Shown one piece after another: positions 11,401 to 20,572 of a stretch of DNA of 64,000 nt (within the stretch, counting starts at the first letter, position 1; every line of letters begins with the position of its first letter). This DNA is from Tillus elongatus (Eukaryota; Arthropoda; Insecta; Coleoptera; Cleridae), in the NCBI GenBank assembly GCA_964006375.1, contig OZ023265.1:161770118-161834117 (forward strand). The letters run 5' to 3'. A model generated the notes under the pieces. The model worked only from the letters and a program-made list of their open reading frames with translations. It was not told the DNA's origin and searched no databases. The position numbers and the translations under genes are program-made.

Positions 11401-12936
11401 CATAGAGAGACGAATAAAAGTGTGCTAGAAGAGGACAGAAGAGAAATATTTGCTAAAAAAGGAGGAAAGCAAAAATTATTTTATATATTCTACATATTCT
11501 AAGAGATAATAACTTTATGATAGTATCGCTTAAAAGATACATACTGGGAAGAAGAGGAAATGATTGACCCAGAAAAACTGGAAAAGTTTTTATCACTTGG
11601 ATAATTGGCGCTGTAATAACATCTAAAATACTTAGATCTCTTAACATTTGGACGATATCACGAAGAAAACAATCAGAGGTCTATGCACAATGTGTGTGAA
11701 GCCATTATCGACTATCGACACATAAAACCTTTCCACTTAGAATATGTGTGACGGCTATTCGACAGTGATACAGATGTTGAACTGAAGATTGGCTTGGTTG
11801 ACAGTCATCATCACTTCTAAGATACTTTGAAGACAACACACAAGTTCTGCAATTTAGTTTAGAACTGCACCTTGAAGAAATGTGCTTGTACCCAATACAG
11901 TTAAAACAAAGGGGCTTTTCCTCAGCAACCTTTTATTTTTGAGGAATTGAGAGCATGATAAATTCAGGAAATTTATAACTTTTGTGATCTCTACTATTAC
12001 AGTAGCGACACTCATATGTGAGATTATTATTCTGTTTATTTTCGAATTTGGATGTATAAGGGGATGAAGACAACAAATATCTTTTCTCTGAGATATATTT
12101 TGTATGAGGAATATTTGAAAGAGACACTAGGAGAGAGAGTTTCAAAGGCTTGACATCTTTTTTCAAGAAAATGTAGAAAACCTTTCAAATCGGGTAACTG
12201 TAAACTATCTTTCTCTAATTCACATGACCTTTGAATAGAGTAATCCAATTTTCGAGTCAAAATGTAATTTAGCAAGAGATTCCAATGTTGTACGGACACG
12301 GAAATTTGATTTACTAGAATTACTCAGCTGACCTGAACAATGGGTAAGGTGGACAGTGAAAACTGCAGATATCACACTGAAGCAGCAGAAACAACAGAAT
12401 ATTTGCTACGCGACTGCAAAAGATTCAAATACCTTGTAGAAGTGACCTTAACACCCCAAGGAATAAGTAAAATACTCTTAAAAATATAGTAGACAGCATA
12501 AAAAGTTAGAATTTTTTAGGCAGCTATTAGAAAATAAGTCATGCAGAAAAGACCTATTGGACTCGCAGCGCTGAGAGGCCAAAGACCTATACGACGATAA
12601 GCAATCTACAAAATAAACTGACAATTTTCGAAGATTTTGTTTTCTAAAGCTAACTCTAGGTTTATTATTGTTATTACCGGATATACTTACTTTATTAGGA
12701 CATGTAAAATAAATAAATATATTCCATACACCATGTAACTCCAAAAGAATGTATTGAATAAAGCTAGAAACAGACTGGGTTGTTTATTTTTCGATTTAGC
12801 TTGTTTCGTTTGTTCTTCCCAATTTTTTTCTAGTATATCTCCAAGCCTTTCTGAACTATCACAGTCTAATATTTTGTAAAGATCGATTATTTCCAGACCT
12901 CGTTTGGCTCCCTTGTAGTACAACTTTATAAGCCAT
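1985..12936 (-). CDS. ABCC4/MRP4-like ABC transporter, partial gene (six exons in window)
   Basis: Exons in transcript order are 12936-12691, 11009-10802, 10728-10503, 9017-7819, 2741-2545 and 2438-1985. All junctions are GT-AG and all phases agree, giving about 843 codons. This is a subfamily C full transporter, which exports organic anions, conjugates and cyclic nucleotides across the plasma membrane using ATP. Order seen: N-terminal linker (WLIKLYYKGAKRGLE), TMD1 with GDTSGGQVVNLLSNDVSRFD, NBD1, linker, and TMD2 up to RVLNRFSKDMGAIDE. NBD1 has Walker A GPVGAGKSS, Q-loop SSQEPWLF, signature LSGGQRAR, Walker B IYLLDDPLSAVD and H-loop LVTHQ, so it should bind ATP. The extreme N-terminus and NBD2 are absent; NBD2 should lie left of position 1. 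Introns of 4-5 kb hold LINEs. The ABCC4-type assignment rests on the short N-terminus without TMD0 and on remembered similarity to MRP4; another insect ABCC paralogue is possible. Confidence 0.88.
2545..2741 (-). CDS. ABCC4-like exon: NBD1-TMD2 linker and first helix of TMD2
   Basis: The acceptor is 'tttacag' before AGTACCAAG and the donor is 'gtgagt' after AACAATCTG. An acidic linker (SDYYDEEEQESKGVDEE) is followed by one hydrophobic helix (LCVFLILVVILILGQ) and the MRP-typical SAADYWVTIW. It joins in phase 0 to the NBD1 exon and through a split Trp codon to the next exon; the intron between is 106 bp. Confidence 0.9.
2766..3116. other. ABCC4 intron, no recognised feature
   Basis: This is AT-rich intron sequence followed by a pyrimidine-rich stretch (about 2975-3090). 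No coding similarity or repeat end was recognised. Confidence 0.5.
3117..4860 (+). mobile_element. LINE-A copy A, 5'-truncated, defective
   Basis: The frames read, in order: the region before the RT (TFPPLVSGDEIVSAAMG), the RT fingers (SGLDEISAIVLKK), the palm (IALDITKAFAQVWHAALL), and the C-terminal part through [15 protein letters not shown] short deletion near 3530 removes the RPISLLSVVSK segment, and several frameshifts and stops break the frame. The 3' end is GTGTTGTTGAAATAAAAAATAATAATAAT-like at 4836-4860, an A-rich tail with simple repeat. It lies in the 5-kb ABCC4 intron, antisense to the gene. A CT microsatellite sits inside the coding frame at about 4498-4520. Confidence 0.85.
4861..5214. 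other. ABCC4 intron segment with an unassigned 74-codon frame
   Basis: A plus-strand frame at 4867-5091 (starts MNDDISRLNLRTESR) is polar and Asn/Ser/Lys-rich. It resembles nothing recognised and could be a relic of an ORF1-like or gag-like protein. Nothing else is seen before the right inverted-repeat arm. Confidence 0.3.
5215..6050. repeat. Right arm of the long inverted repeat (partner of 1-1870)
   Basis: It is inverted relative to 1-97 plus 1158-1870 and ends exactly with the reverse complement of the first 20 bases of the window. Two tandem subunits are visible; the pyrimidine/purine tracts 'gtctgtcggtctgtatg' and 'gtctgtcggtcgatctg' mark them. This arm is uninterrupted, which lets the insertion in the left arm be delimited. 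Confidence 0.7.
6051..6344. other. ABCC4 intron, AT-rich, nothing recognised
   Basis: No coding frame, repeat partner or RNA gene was recognised between the right inverted-repeat arm and the 3' end of the next LINE. Confidence 0.5.
6345..7725 (-). mobile_element. Jockey/CR1-like LINE fragment with RT (pseudogene)
   Basis: Minus-strand frames give an RT: fingers KKRAGLDGIPSSFLKN, then LWKLSTLIPIHKSGD, NYRGVSIQPVIPKLFE, and palm VVYTDVSKA. The region downstream of the YADD box follows (LNVGKCKVVTYF, RSKIEYCVVW), and the end is YIAMSRMKTVLRQ. The YADD segment itself is missing or scrambled near 7070-7200, and the frame is broken several times. It lies in the 5-kb ABCC4 intron in the same orientation as the gene. 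This RT lineage differs from LINE-A and from the R1-like family. Confidence 0.8.
7819..9017 (-). CDS. ABCC4-like exon: end of TMD1 and complete NBD1
   Basis: This 1199-nt exon starts after acceptor 'cattttcag' and ends at donor 'gtaagtta'. It encodes SYLSKVASKLRLKVAERADH, the coupling region EIVAGIQVIKMYAWEKPF, two membrane helices, and a full NBD1: Walker A GPVGAGKSS, Q-loop, signature LSGGQRAR, Walker B LLDDPLSAVD, and H-loop THQ. It ends in the linker GEKRDIERRPSILSSL. The frame is open throughout with all ATP-site residues in place, so the gene looks functional here. The exon is unusually long, which suggests intron loss relative to vertebrate genes. Confidence 0.95.
9207..10347 (-). mobile_element. 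LINE-A copy B with large internal deletion
   Basis: On the minus strand the endonuclease part (VTILGDFNIHNKEWLGSS) and pre-RT part run from about 10347 down to 9292. They are then joined directly to the last ~85 bp of the element, ending in the 3' tail 'ttgttgaaataaaaaa'. The whole RT and C-terminal region is therefore missing. The frame is broken. It lies in an ABCC4 intron in the same orientation as the gene. Confidence 0.82.
10503..10728 (-). CDS. ABCC4-like exon: TMD1 core
   Basis: The acceptor is 'attttacag' and the donor 'gtatgt'. It encodes ILKLNQKSVGDTSGGQVVNL, then LLSNDVSRFDLVTLALHYIW and two hydrophobic segments ending SMAMLSIPVQ. The GDTxxGQVVNLLSNDVxRFD block is a hallmark of ABCC proteins. 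It ends in phase 1 (codon AGC split as A|GC). Confidence 0.92.
10802..11009 (-). CDS. ABCC4-like exon: first TMD1 helices
   Basis: The acceptor is 'ttttttgcag' and the donor 'gtaggt' after TACAGAAAG. It encodes SCQPLVLAYLINLFMI, then MVSMSLVSIFLNHHVNF and the conserved GMRLRIASSTLIYRK. Phases join correctly to both neighbours (AA|A upstream, phase 0 downstream). Confidence 0.92.
10928..11122. repeat. Tandem duplication of the 5' part of an ABCC4 exon and its acceptor
   Basis: The segment 10935-11027 is repeated almost exactly at 11028-11120 (period about 93 bp). The second, outer copy contains the acceptor 'gttgcag' and the start of the exon (LCQPLVLAYLIN), then a stop codon. It is an exon remnant, not a usable exon. 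Confidence 0.8.
11289..11380 (+). pseudogene. LINE RT C-terminal relic
   Basis: One frame reads VLNVIIYVAESWTSTKQNMK before a stop. This resembles the YGAESWTLTK block after the RT domain of many insect LINEs. It is short, and nothing clear continues it. It lies in the ABCC4 intron. Confidence 0.35.
11700..12300 (-). pseudogene. BEL/Pao-type gag fragment
   Basis: Two minus-strand frames carry adjoining parts. The first (12299-12120) reads HWNLLLNYILTRKLD and LKGFLHFLEKRCQAFE, typical of the DUF1759-type gag of BEL/Pao elements. After a frameshift come two zinc-knuckle-like stretches, CRYCNSRDHKSYKFPEF (last Cys lost) and LCFNCIGYKHISSRCSSK. No protease, RT or LTR was recognised beside it. 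It is a decayed internal fragment in an ABCC4 intron. Confidence 0.6.
12345..12490 (+). pseudogene. C-terminal LINE relic with CCHC-like finger
   Basis: One frame reads SENCRYHTEAAETTEYLLRD followed by CKRFKYLVEV and a stop. This matches the C-x2-H...H/Y-x4-C finger found after RNase H in R1-type LINEs. About 130 bp of possible 3' UTR follows. Its limits are uncertain. Confidence 0.5.
12691..12936 (-). CDS. ABCC4-like exon: N-terminal cytosolic segment and first helix
   Basis: The acceptor is 'tttttgtag' and the donor 'gtaagtat'. It encodes WLIKLYYKGAKRGLEIIDLY, KILDCDSSERLGDILEKNWE, then a helix ending YLFILHVLIK. The W-x-P/K-L-x-x-G-x-K-R-x-L-E block is the standard start of short ABCC proteins. 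The one base before the Trp codon means an upstream exon ending in phase 2 is required. That exon (start codon) was searched for by eye to about 29 kb and not found. Confidence 0.9.
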
Positions 12937-13039
12937 CTACAAAAATTTATAAATTACCTAAATAGGAAATAAGTTACTTGTATATAAAACACTTAAAATA
13001 TCAATAAAACCATGAATAAACATCCGCGGTTTTTTACAA

Positions 13040-15130
13040 ACAATATGTAGACAATATTTGGAGAACCCAAATCGCCACAACGTATATTTTAAAAAGACCA
13101 TACGATCGTTTCACTGACCACGTCAGCATCATCAGAGGATGAAACATTCTAAATTAAATTAGCAGCTACAATATATTTATATCGCACCTAGGTAGACGAA
13201 CTTAGCCGAAGTAAAAATTGTAGTCGGCAACCCATCGTTTGTCTATTGTGTCAATATTGAACGGACGAGGTCTAAGAACTACTTTAATCTTCTGGTTGAT
13301 AAATTTATGAGCTTTTATCTAATTTAAAGGATAATGGCTTAGAATGAAAAGCACCGCGATATTTAAGGAAGCTCAAGTTCTTTTTGACCTATAAATTCAC
13401 TATTTGAATATTGAAGAACGTGACGAGCGCCGACAAGCACATCTGGCGAACAGACCAATAACAACCGCACATCTTTTTTAAAAAACAAAAACGAATGTTT
13501 CCCACACAATGTAAACTTTAACAGAGTATGAATATTCCAACTAAAATTCTACATAAAAACAAGTATTTATATTGATTTCGTATTCTACGTAAAAACAACT
13601 ATTTATATTGACTTGCTAGATACAAAGAAAACGAAAGGGGTCTTTAAGTCGATAACCAAACATAGAGCTTAGTATCTGTATAGACCGGCCGAGTTATTGA
13701 CAGTAATTTATTATTCTGCCAGACAAATCAGGAGTGTTCAGCTGGTCAAATGCAAAGTAAAAATGAAGGGCTTGAAATTAAAGGTGCCACAATGACGTTT
13801 TGTTCTTAATCGACCTTGATATATAAACGCTTTCAAAAGCATCCTGCATAGTTTGATGTCTAACATTTTTGGCAAGTTTCAAATTTTCCTTGTCAATGTG
13901 GTGATTATTATCCCATATATGTTGTGCCACACATGATTTGTCTACCGTACCATATCGTAAATGTCCGTAAATTCACGAAATCTGGTGTCTATGTTTCTTT
14001 TGGTTTGACCCACGTATTTAACAATACAATCTTTGCAACTTATCTCATAAATACCCGACATTTCAGTGACTTTGTCTTTGTCTTTCGTATTACCCAACAA
14101 ATTTTTTAAATTACTTTTCGTCGACAAAGTCAAATGTAAATCGGCTTTCTTAAAAATACTTTCCAAACCCTTTGTGATACGTGGTTCATAAGGTAGACAC
14201 TCAATTTTTTTCTCTATTTTATCTTTCTTAAATGTCGTGCATTCAAATATCATTTTGTGTTCTGTGTTTGTTAACCAATTTTTTTACTAACCATCCGAGT
14301 AACCATTATATCTCGCCACATTTTTTATGTACTTTAATTCTATATTATATCTACTTTTACTTAACGGAAAATTTATCAGTCTGTTTACCTAGAAATTTAA
14401 ACTAGCCGTTTTTTTGTGCAATCGTATGATGTGAGTCGTTAGGAGTATAACTAATAGTGGCAGTTTCCTTCCTGTATACATCAAATTCAAGCGAGTCATT
14501 ATTTTTATTTTTAATAACTAGTACAACTAGAAAAGGAAGTTTATTGTTGATTTATATTTCGTGGGTAAATTTTATTGGATCAAACTGACTATTTAGTTTT
14601 TCAGTAAATCCTTCAACCTTGCATATGTTTGTGTCAAACACTGCAAAAGTATCGTCGACATAACGAACCAAACTCTAGGGAAATACTCATTTTTATTTTT
14701 TAAATCCGTCTCAAAACTACACATAAAAAGGTCTGCAATAAAGGGAGATAATGGATTTCCCATTGCCGTGCCTTCAGTTTGTTAAAAAAACTCATTGTTA
14801 AATTGGAAAATATTTTGTTTTATACAAATGCTAGTTAGAGTTAAATATTCTTTGCATACGTCTTCACTTATATTATTCAATTTTAACAGTTGTTCCAAAT
14901 ACTCCAGCGCTTGTTTTGTGGGTACACTAGGAAATAATGACGCCACGTCAAATGATATCAAAATCTCACCTTCCAGTAATTTAACATCTTTAATTTTATT
15001 AATGAAATCAAGTGAATTTAGCACCAAACAACTTTTTGTTTGATAGGTAGGCTTTTAAACTCGTCTTTTTAAAATATGTGTTGTGGTGATTTGGGTTCTC
15101 CAAGTGTACTTATCAGTGCTCATCACAGGT
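13040..15130 (-). mobile_element. Penelope-like element (PLE), decayed
   Basis: On the minus strand a 5' part (15027-14782) encodes RT sequence ISFDVASLFPSVPTKQALEY. A 3' part (14253-13942) encodes the GIY-YIG nuclease start GIYEISCKDCIVKYVGQTKR. That pairing of a telomerase-related RT with a C-terminal GIY-YIG domain defines Penelope-like elements. Between them the frame is broken or missing. Similar 30-40 bp ends lie inverted at 13059-13098 and 15058-15097 ('ggagaacccaaatc'). A hammerhead-type motif is at the 3' end (13096-13139). The element is inactive. Confidence 0.82.
13096..13139 (-). ncRNA. Hammerhead ribozyme-like motif of the PLE
   Basis: Minus strand: CTGATGA, a stem (GCTGAC/GTCAGT, loop GTG), GAAA, the self-complementary CGATCG, and a possible cleavage triplet GTA. 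These are the conserved boxes of type I hammerheads known from Penelope-like elements. Stem I is only partly paired (TCCT versus TGGT). Confidence 0.6.
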
Positions 15131-15460
15131 TCCAGTTTTCACATAATGTAGACAATAATTATAAAATAGTCTGGTTGTTTTTAGCCGCCTGTATAATATA
15201 CTTTTAATAGGCATTGCCCTATGGTTTTTATTTTTAATTAATGATATTCAATAATTGGTTTAAATAAGCTAAAGCCAAATAAATAGGTTGGTTTTTAAAA
15301 ATCATTAATGCATTTCTGGACAAAATTAACCCAGCAATAATTAACAGACCAATGTTGATGATTTCGGGCAAAACGCAATCTTTGGCATTTGTGCCCTCTG
15401 GTAAATAATGGTTTTCTGCCGATCTCCTGCTGCTTAAGGGTGGGATTTAGGTATCTACAT
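15131..15460. other. No recognised feature
   Basis: AT-rich sequence between the PLE and the next LINE. No coding frame of note was found. Confidence 0.5.
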
Positions 15461-16260
15461 ATCCAAAGCATTCGACCAGGTCTGGTCTGGCACGCAGCGC
15501 TGCTATAAAACTTCCGGCCTATGGCCTACCACCAAAACTCTGTACCTGGACAGCAAATTTCCTCTCCAACCGGAGCATTTCTGTTGTCGTGGATGGCCAT
15601 TCCTCTAAACTGTATCCAATTAATGCAGGAGTTCGTCAAGGTTCAGCTTTAGCTCCTACTTTGTTTTTTCTCTACATCAATGACCTCCTCTCTAGCACAT
15701 CCAACCCAGTTCACAGTTACGCGGACGACAGCACCCTCCACTCAAATATAGAATATTCTTAGCCCAATTAGATGAGGATCGCAGACTCATGGAGGGTTCT
15801 GTCTCCGTGAATCTCCAAAAAATATAAGACTGGGGAAGTAGAAATATTGTACAATTCAACCCCGCCAAATCTCAGTATTGCTTTCTATCTGATAAGAGAT
15901 ACACCAGCCCTAGACCCATTACAATGAACAACCAAGTTATTCAAAGTAATGAGTATATTTCACTTGTTGGTATTTCTGTGGATCGAAATCTCAATTGGCA
16001 CCAACATGTCACATCAATTGCAAAAGCGGCTGCTAAGAAATTAGGTTTTCTCTTCCGGGCTCGCAAATAATTTTCACCAGCTAATTTCTATACCTTATAT
16101 ACTTCACAAATAAGGCCAAACCTCGAATACTGCTCCCACATCTGGGCTGCCGCTGCCGCTTCTACACTCGCTATCCTGGACTCCATTTAGAATACGTCTC
16201 ATCGGTGACCCTATCCTCACTCAAAGGCTGCCATCCCTTGCCCACCAACGTGCCGTTGGT

Positions 16261-16300
<40 letters not shown>

Positions 16301-16620
16301 ATATCTGCACGGGCACTGCTCAGAGGAACTTTCTTCCATAGTTCCTCCACCTGCTGCCCCCAACAGATCTACCAGGGGAACAGAGCGAATGCACCCTTTT
16401 ACTATCCAGGTCACCACACATAGAACATCTTGTTATGCCCGCTTTTTTGTCCCGAGGGCTTCCAAGTTGTGGAATTCCTTGCCGGCACATGTTTTTCCTT
16501 CTCCTCCGAACCTCCGAACCTTCAAGTCCAGAATTAACAAGTCGCCTCTTTGATCCTTGTCGACACACGCGGTACGATAGTATTTAGTCTGTAAGCCCTC
16601 ATGGTGTTGTTGAAATATAA
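15461..16620 (+). mobile_element. LINE-A copy C, 5'-truncated
   Basis: It starts inside the RT palm ('tccaaagcattcgaccagg') and runs to the tail 'gtgttgttgaaatataaa'. It has multiple stops and small deletions. The in-frame CT microsatellite at 16260-16296 is much longer here than in other copies. Confidence 0.83.
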
Positions 16621-16704
16621 ACTCGTTTTGGCCCAATTCTTGAAATCCACCCATATCGCATGTCCCACATTTCGATTTAAAACATCAATCATCACGTCAT
16701 CACG

Positions 16705-16880
16705 GTACACAGATGTCGTCACGAATAAAGAAGATGTCTTACGGAAGGCAGTTTACAAATAAAATTTAACCAGTTTCAAGATGGTTCTACGCTTACACAG
16801 ATGACGTCACGAATAAAGAAGATATCTCACGGAAGGCAATTTTAGAAACGAAAATTAATCAGTGTCGAAATGTTTCTCTA
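16705..16880. repeat. Two-copy tandem repeat, period 88 bp
   Basis: 'acacagatgtcgtcacg' at 16707 and 'acacagatgacgtcacg' at 16795 begin two diverged copies that both continue with 'aataaagaagat'. Function unknown. Confidence 0.7.
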
Positions 16881-17254
16881 AAGTCACCGATTTACGAAAT
16901 AATGAATATGTTCCTTCCATTTGTACCATACTGTAAAAAACATAATATGAATAACTAGTGCGTACTTAGAACGCATTCCACACATCTTCTATATTTCTGT
17001 AAATATTAATGTAGGATTATTTGGGGCAATAGAGATAATTTTATAAGAATCATTGTTTTCTTGTCATTTCCTAGTTAAATGACAAGAAATATTCCTATGT
17101 TGATTAAATCGATGCCACGATATTTCTTTATTGAGTCATGACATACATTTATGTATAATTTAATAATCTGTTTTTTTATGCTTGATTTGTTTTTGCGAAA
17201 ATCCTGGTGCCTTATAGTTATAAAGAAATTCGAGCTTTTTTCTTAAACATCAAA
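16881..17254. other. No recognised feature
   Basis: AT-rich sequence; no coding frame, RNA gene or repeat partner was recognised. Confidence 0.5.
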
Positions 17255-17840
17255 GCGTTTGCTTGTTCCCAATTCATCACAATACAGTTTTCAGACCTGA
17301 CGATCGTTTCGCTGACAAAGTTAGCGTCATCGCAGGGGTGAACTAAGCAAATCAAAACTAGAATTTCTATTTATATATTAGCTGACAAGCAATTACGAAC
17401 AGCGTCATCTACGAAGGTATACAGACAAAGCCCCCACTGTTTCGTCAAAAATCACTGTGATTAAAACTCCATTGCCTGCTTTTGTAAAACCGCTTGTCGT
17501 TTCTAAATATTCCTTCTAAGAAAAAGACACTGATTATTAAGATGATAATTGGAACAATGAATCACAGGACTGGCACTGCTCTATTCATCGAAACATTTTT
17601 GTTCAAATTTCTAACGATATAGATATACATTCGTAAGCGTCTAACTGTTGCGACTGTCTGACATTTTTTAATAACTGGAGGTTTTCTTTATCTACGTGAT
17701 AATTATTGTCCCAAATATGTTAAGCAATGCATGATTTATCAATAGTGCCATATTATCTCAGTTGCGCTAAATCTAGTTTTAATAGATCTTTTAGTTTGCC
17801 CGATATATTGACAATCCTTACAACCTTTTTAGTGACTTTT
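17255..17840 (-). mobile_element. Second Penelope-like relic (GIY-YIG part and 3' UTR)
   Basis: Minus strand from about 17835: CKDCQYIGQTKRSIKTRF, the YIG half of a GIY-YIG domain, then stops. The following 3' UTR matches 57045-57305 ('cagtgggggctttgtctg'). Near the end is a hammerhead-type motif (17294-17338) whose core reads CTGCGATGA instead of CTGATGA, so it should be dead. Confidence 0.7.
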
Positions 17841-17847
17841 CTTTTTA

Positions 17848-17963
17848 AAAAAAATCACTAATGAGGAGATTCCGACCTTTGAATTTTGAAAAAATGTCTT
17901 CAAATGACCGCGAACTAGGCCCCCTAGAACCCATATCCAGGATCAGTTTCAGTTTTTATATGT

Positions 17964-18054
<91 letters not shown>

Positions 18055-18057
18055 GTA
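17848..18057. repeat. Dispersed repeat end followed by (TA)n and (TATG)n
   Basis: The segment 'cactaatgaggaga...aaatgaccgcgaactagg' is one of a family also at 19085-19180, 19634-19740, 20740-20830 (inverted) and 25500-25600 (inverted). Here it is followed by (TA)n at 17966-18042 and four TATG units. Confidence 0.75.
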
Positions 18058-18719
18058 TCACACCGATAACTCAAAAAATAATAGTCCGATTTTGATCAAA
18101 TTTGGCAAATACCTTCCTTTTGCAAGTGGCTCGAATAAGTTCGTTAGTCAGGAAAATCGGCCTAGGTTTTCCGTAAAATTTTGTTTTCTTTCGAAAAAAA
18201 AATTATATATCTGGAAATAACTAAGTGAGGGCAACCAAATTTAGAACGTTGCTTTCTAACATAAAGAGTATCCTACGTACCAAAATTTAGATCTCTATCT
18301 TGAAAGGCAAAAAAGTTATAGGTAAATTAATTTTTAATCAATTAAATCTGATTCAAGAAAGTTGGGCACGTTAAAAATCCCTACCCTCCTTACAGAGAGG
18401 CAGGGATTCGGCAAAATTTCCAGGATAGTGAGCTAAAACCTCTCCCTGGCGTTGGTGATTCGCCATAGTCGCGGAAATAGGCCGACGTTAAAGAAACAAA
18501 ACACACACACAAGAAAGTTAAAAATGTAAAAATTGATTGATCAGAATGTGAGTGAAAAATACTACAAGAAATGACTAACAAGCTCCTAGATATGTGTCTA
18601 AGTCGTTATTTTTCTAAATCGTTCGTTGAAATATAAGCAAAAGATCCATTGTAAATCAAAAAGGTTTTATGTAAATTGTAAAACCTTGAACAATACAATA
18701 TTCGTGCTGGTAAATGTAT
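18058..18719. other. Unassigned, repeat-like
   Basis: The first 130 bp ('ccgataactcaaaaaataa', 'tgatcaaatttggca') resembles the sequence right of the TA tract at 37932, so it is probably repeat-derived. No coding sequence was recognised. Confidence 0.4.
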
Positions 18720-18820
18720 ATAGTGCGTAGCTCAGTGGGCTAGGTGTACAGTGGTCGCTGTACATCGTAATAATCGACTCCCAGATGACGAGTTCTAATC
18801 CTGGGTAGTAACTTCGCTTT
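18720..18820 (+). repeat. tRNA-like sequence, probable SINE head
   Basis: An A-box-like TAGCTCAGTGGG at 18727 and a B-box-like GAGTTCTAATCC near 18790 are about 60 bp apart, as in tRNA-derived Pol III promoters. A T-rich run (18829-18836) follows. The acceptor stem does not pair, so an intact tRNA is unlikely. A SINE head or tRNA pseudogene is the best reading. Confidence 0.45.
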
Positions 18821-19076
18821 TAATCATTTTTTTTAGTCTTATTTCACTTTACAGTTATCTAATCTCATTGTTGTTATTCCGATGAATTTTTTAGCGAGTT
18901 TTTGTATAAAAAATAATTTGATAAAGAGGAGATTAAAGTTTTAACACTTAATTCAATTGGAATAGCATATCTGGTTGTTTGTTCCTGCCCTAACTTAGTG
19001 AAACCGTTCCGTATTTAATACAGTCGTAGACTTTTCCCGTGGCTTTACAAGTGCTTGTTTTAGGGAATTTTCTTTT

Positions 19077-19297
<221 letters not shown>

Positions 19298-19974
19298 GGG
19301 TGAATAATTTACGAAAATTTAGGTGTGTAAGTTTAAAGACAAAAAGTTAGAGGCATTTAACGGAAAAAAAAATTGGGGTTTTCCTCAAAACGTAAAAAGT
19401 CGCGATATGAAACGTCAAAATTGGCAACATTTAGGCAAAGAACCTGAAAGAAATACGGATTATGTAAAGAGTGTTCTGCAAACCCTTAAGTTTCGGCTTA
19501 AACCATCATTGCCCTTCATTTTAATAAAATATTTTCAGAAAATTCATTTCAAATAGACACTTTCTCTGATGCTTTGGAAGTAGTTTTAGTTAAATTTATG
19601 GTTTAACGGTCTATAATTTTTAGCTAATTTTCGTAGAAAAAATTCGTTAATGAGAAGACCGCCGCTTTTGAATGTTTCTTCAAATGAGCGCAAACTAGGC
19701 CCCCTAGAATCCATATCCGCGTTTACTTTCTGTTTACATATATACAGTGTGACGCATTTCTACGGTAAAGCTCAATATAATTGTTATTATGCAAGATACG
19801 AGAAAAAATTGTATACGTTACATATAGGGTGTTTTGAGCTGAATCTTATAAAATTATTTTGACAACCACAGGATGGCCCATAAGTCGTTGGTGATTCCTA
19901 CTTTTTTTTTTAACATTCCTTATTGCATTTTTACATTTTTCATCGAAATATGATGCATGTTTGTAAAAAAAATC

Positions 19975-20275
19975 GAGACGCAGTAAGTGCGTTTTAGTAG
20001 CGAATTTTCATTAAACGCTTCAAAATTCAATAACGCAATTTGCTATTAACCTAACGTTCGTCAGCTAGGAAACGAGTTTTCTCGGAAATGTTTTAAGTTT
20101 ATTTTCGGAAAATTTTTGTACATTTTCAAAGAAGTTATGTTGGTAAAATATGGTACATTTTTCCTACTATATAGGTTATACCGGTGACCAAATTGATTCC
20201 TGCTTGCATTAAAGAGACATATTTTCTATTAAAAACATTTTAAGAAAATTCACTTTCATAACGCACTTGCTGCGT
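19975..20275. mobile_element. MITE nested in the palindromic element
   Basis: The ends are inverted: 'gacgcagtaagtgcgtttta' at 19977 against 'cataacgcacttgctgcgtc' near 20255, followed inward by 'gcgaattttcatt'-like sequence. It is about 300 bp long and non-coding. A related end is at 61722-61765. Confidence 0.6.
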
Positions 20276-20302
20276 CCAGACTTTTCATATATTCGATTTT
20301 AT

Positions 20303-20322
20303 TATCATTAATAATAATAATG

Positions 20323-20353
<31 letters not shown>

Positions 20354-20355
20354 TG

Positions 20356-20388
<33 letters not shown>

Positions 20389-20398
20389 TAATAATAGT
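20303..20398. repeat. (AAT)n microsatellite
   Basis: Long AAT/ATA run with a few GAT interruptions, directly before an RT relic. Confidence 0.9.
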
Positions 20399-20404
20399 AC
20401 GTAA

Positions 20405-20572
20405 ATGACACCGTCTTTTGAAAAGTCGGAAATGGCGGAGTTGACTGGGAATATATCAGACTCCTTTAATAGGGGAGATGTTGCTGTGGTTGTGTGTTGC
20501 GACTTAAGTGAGGCCTTCGGCAGTGTACCTCATGATGTGCTGCTGGAGGAGATGGAATACTATGGACCACCC
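20405..20572 (+). pseudogene. LINE RT palm relic
   Basis: The frame reads SDSFNRGDVAVVVCCDLSEA and FGSVPHDVLLEEMEYYG. This is the RT motif A region (normally a D-x-x-x-A-F-D core; here the second Asp is Gly). Only about 55 codons remain. Confidence 0.6.
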
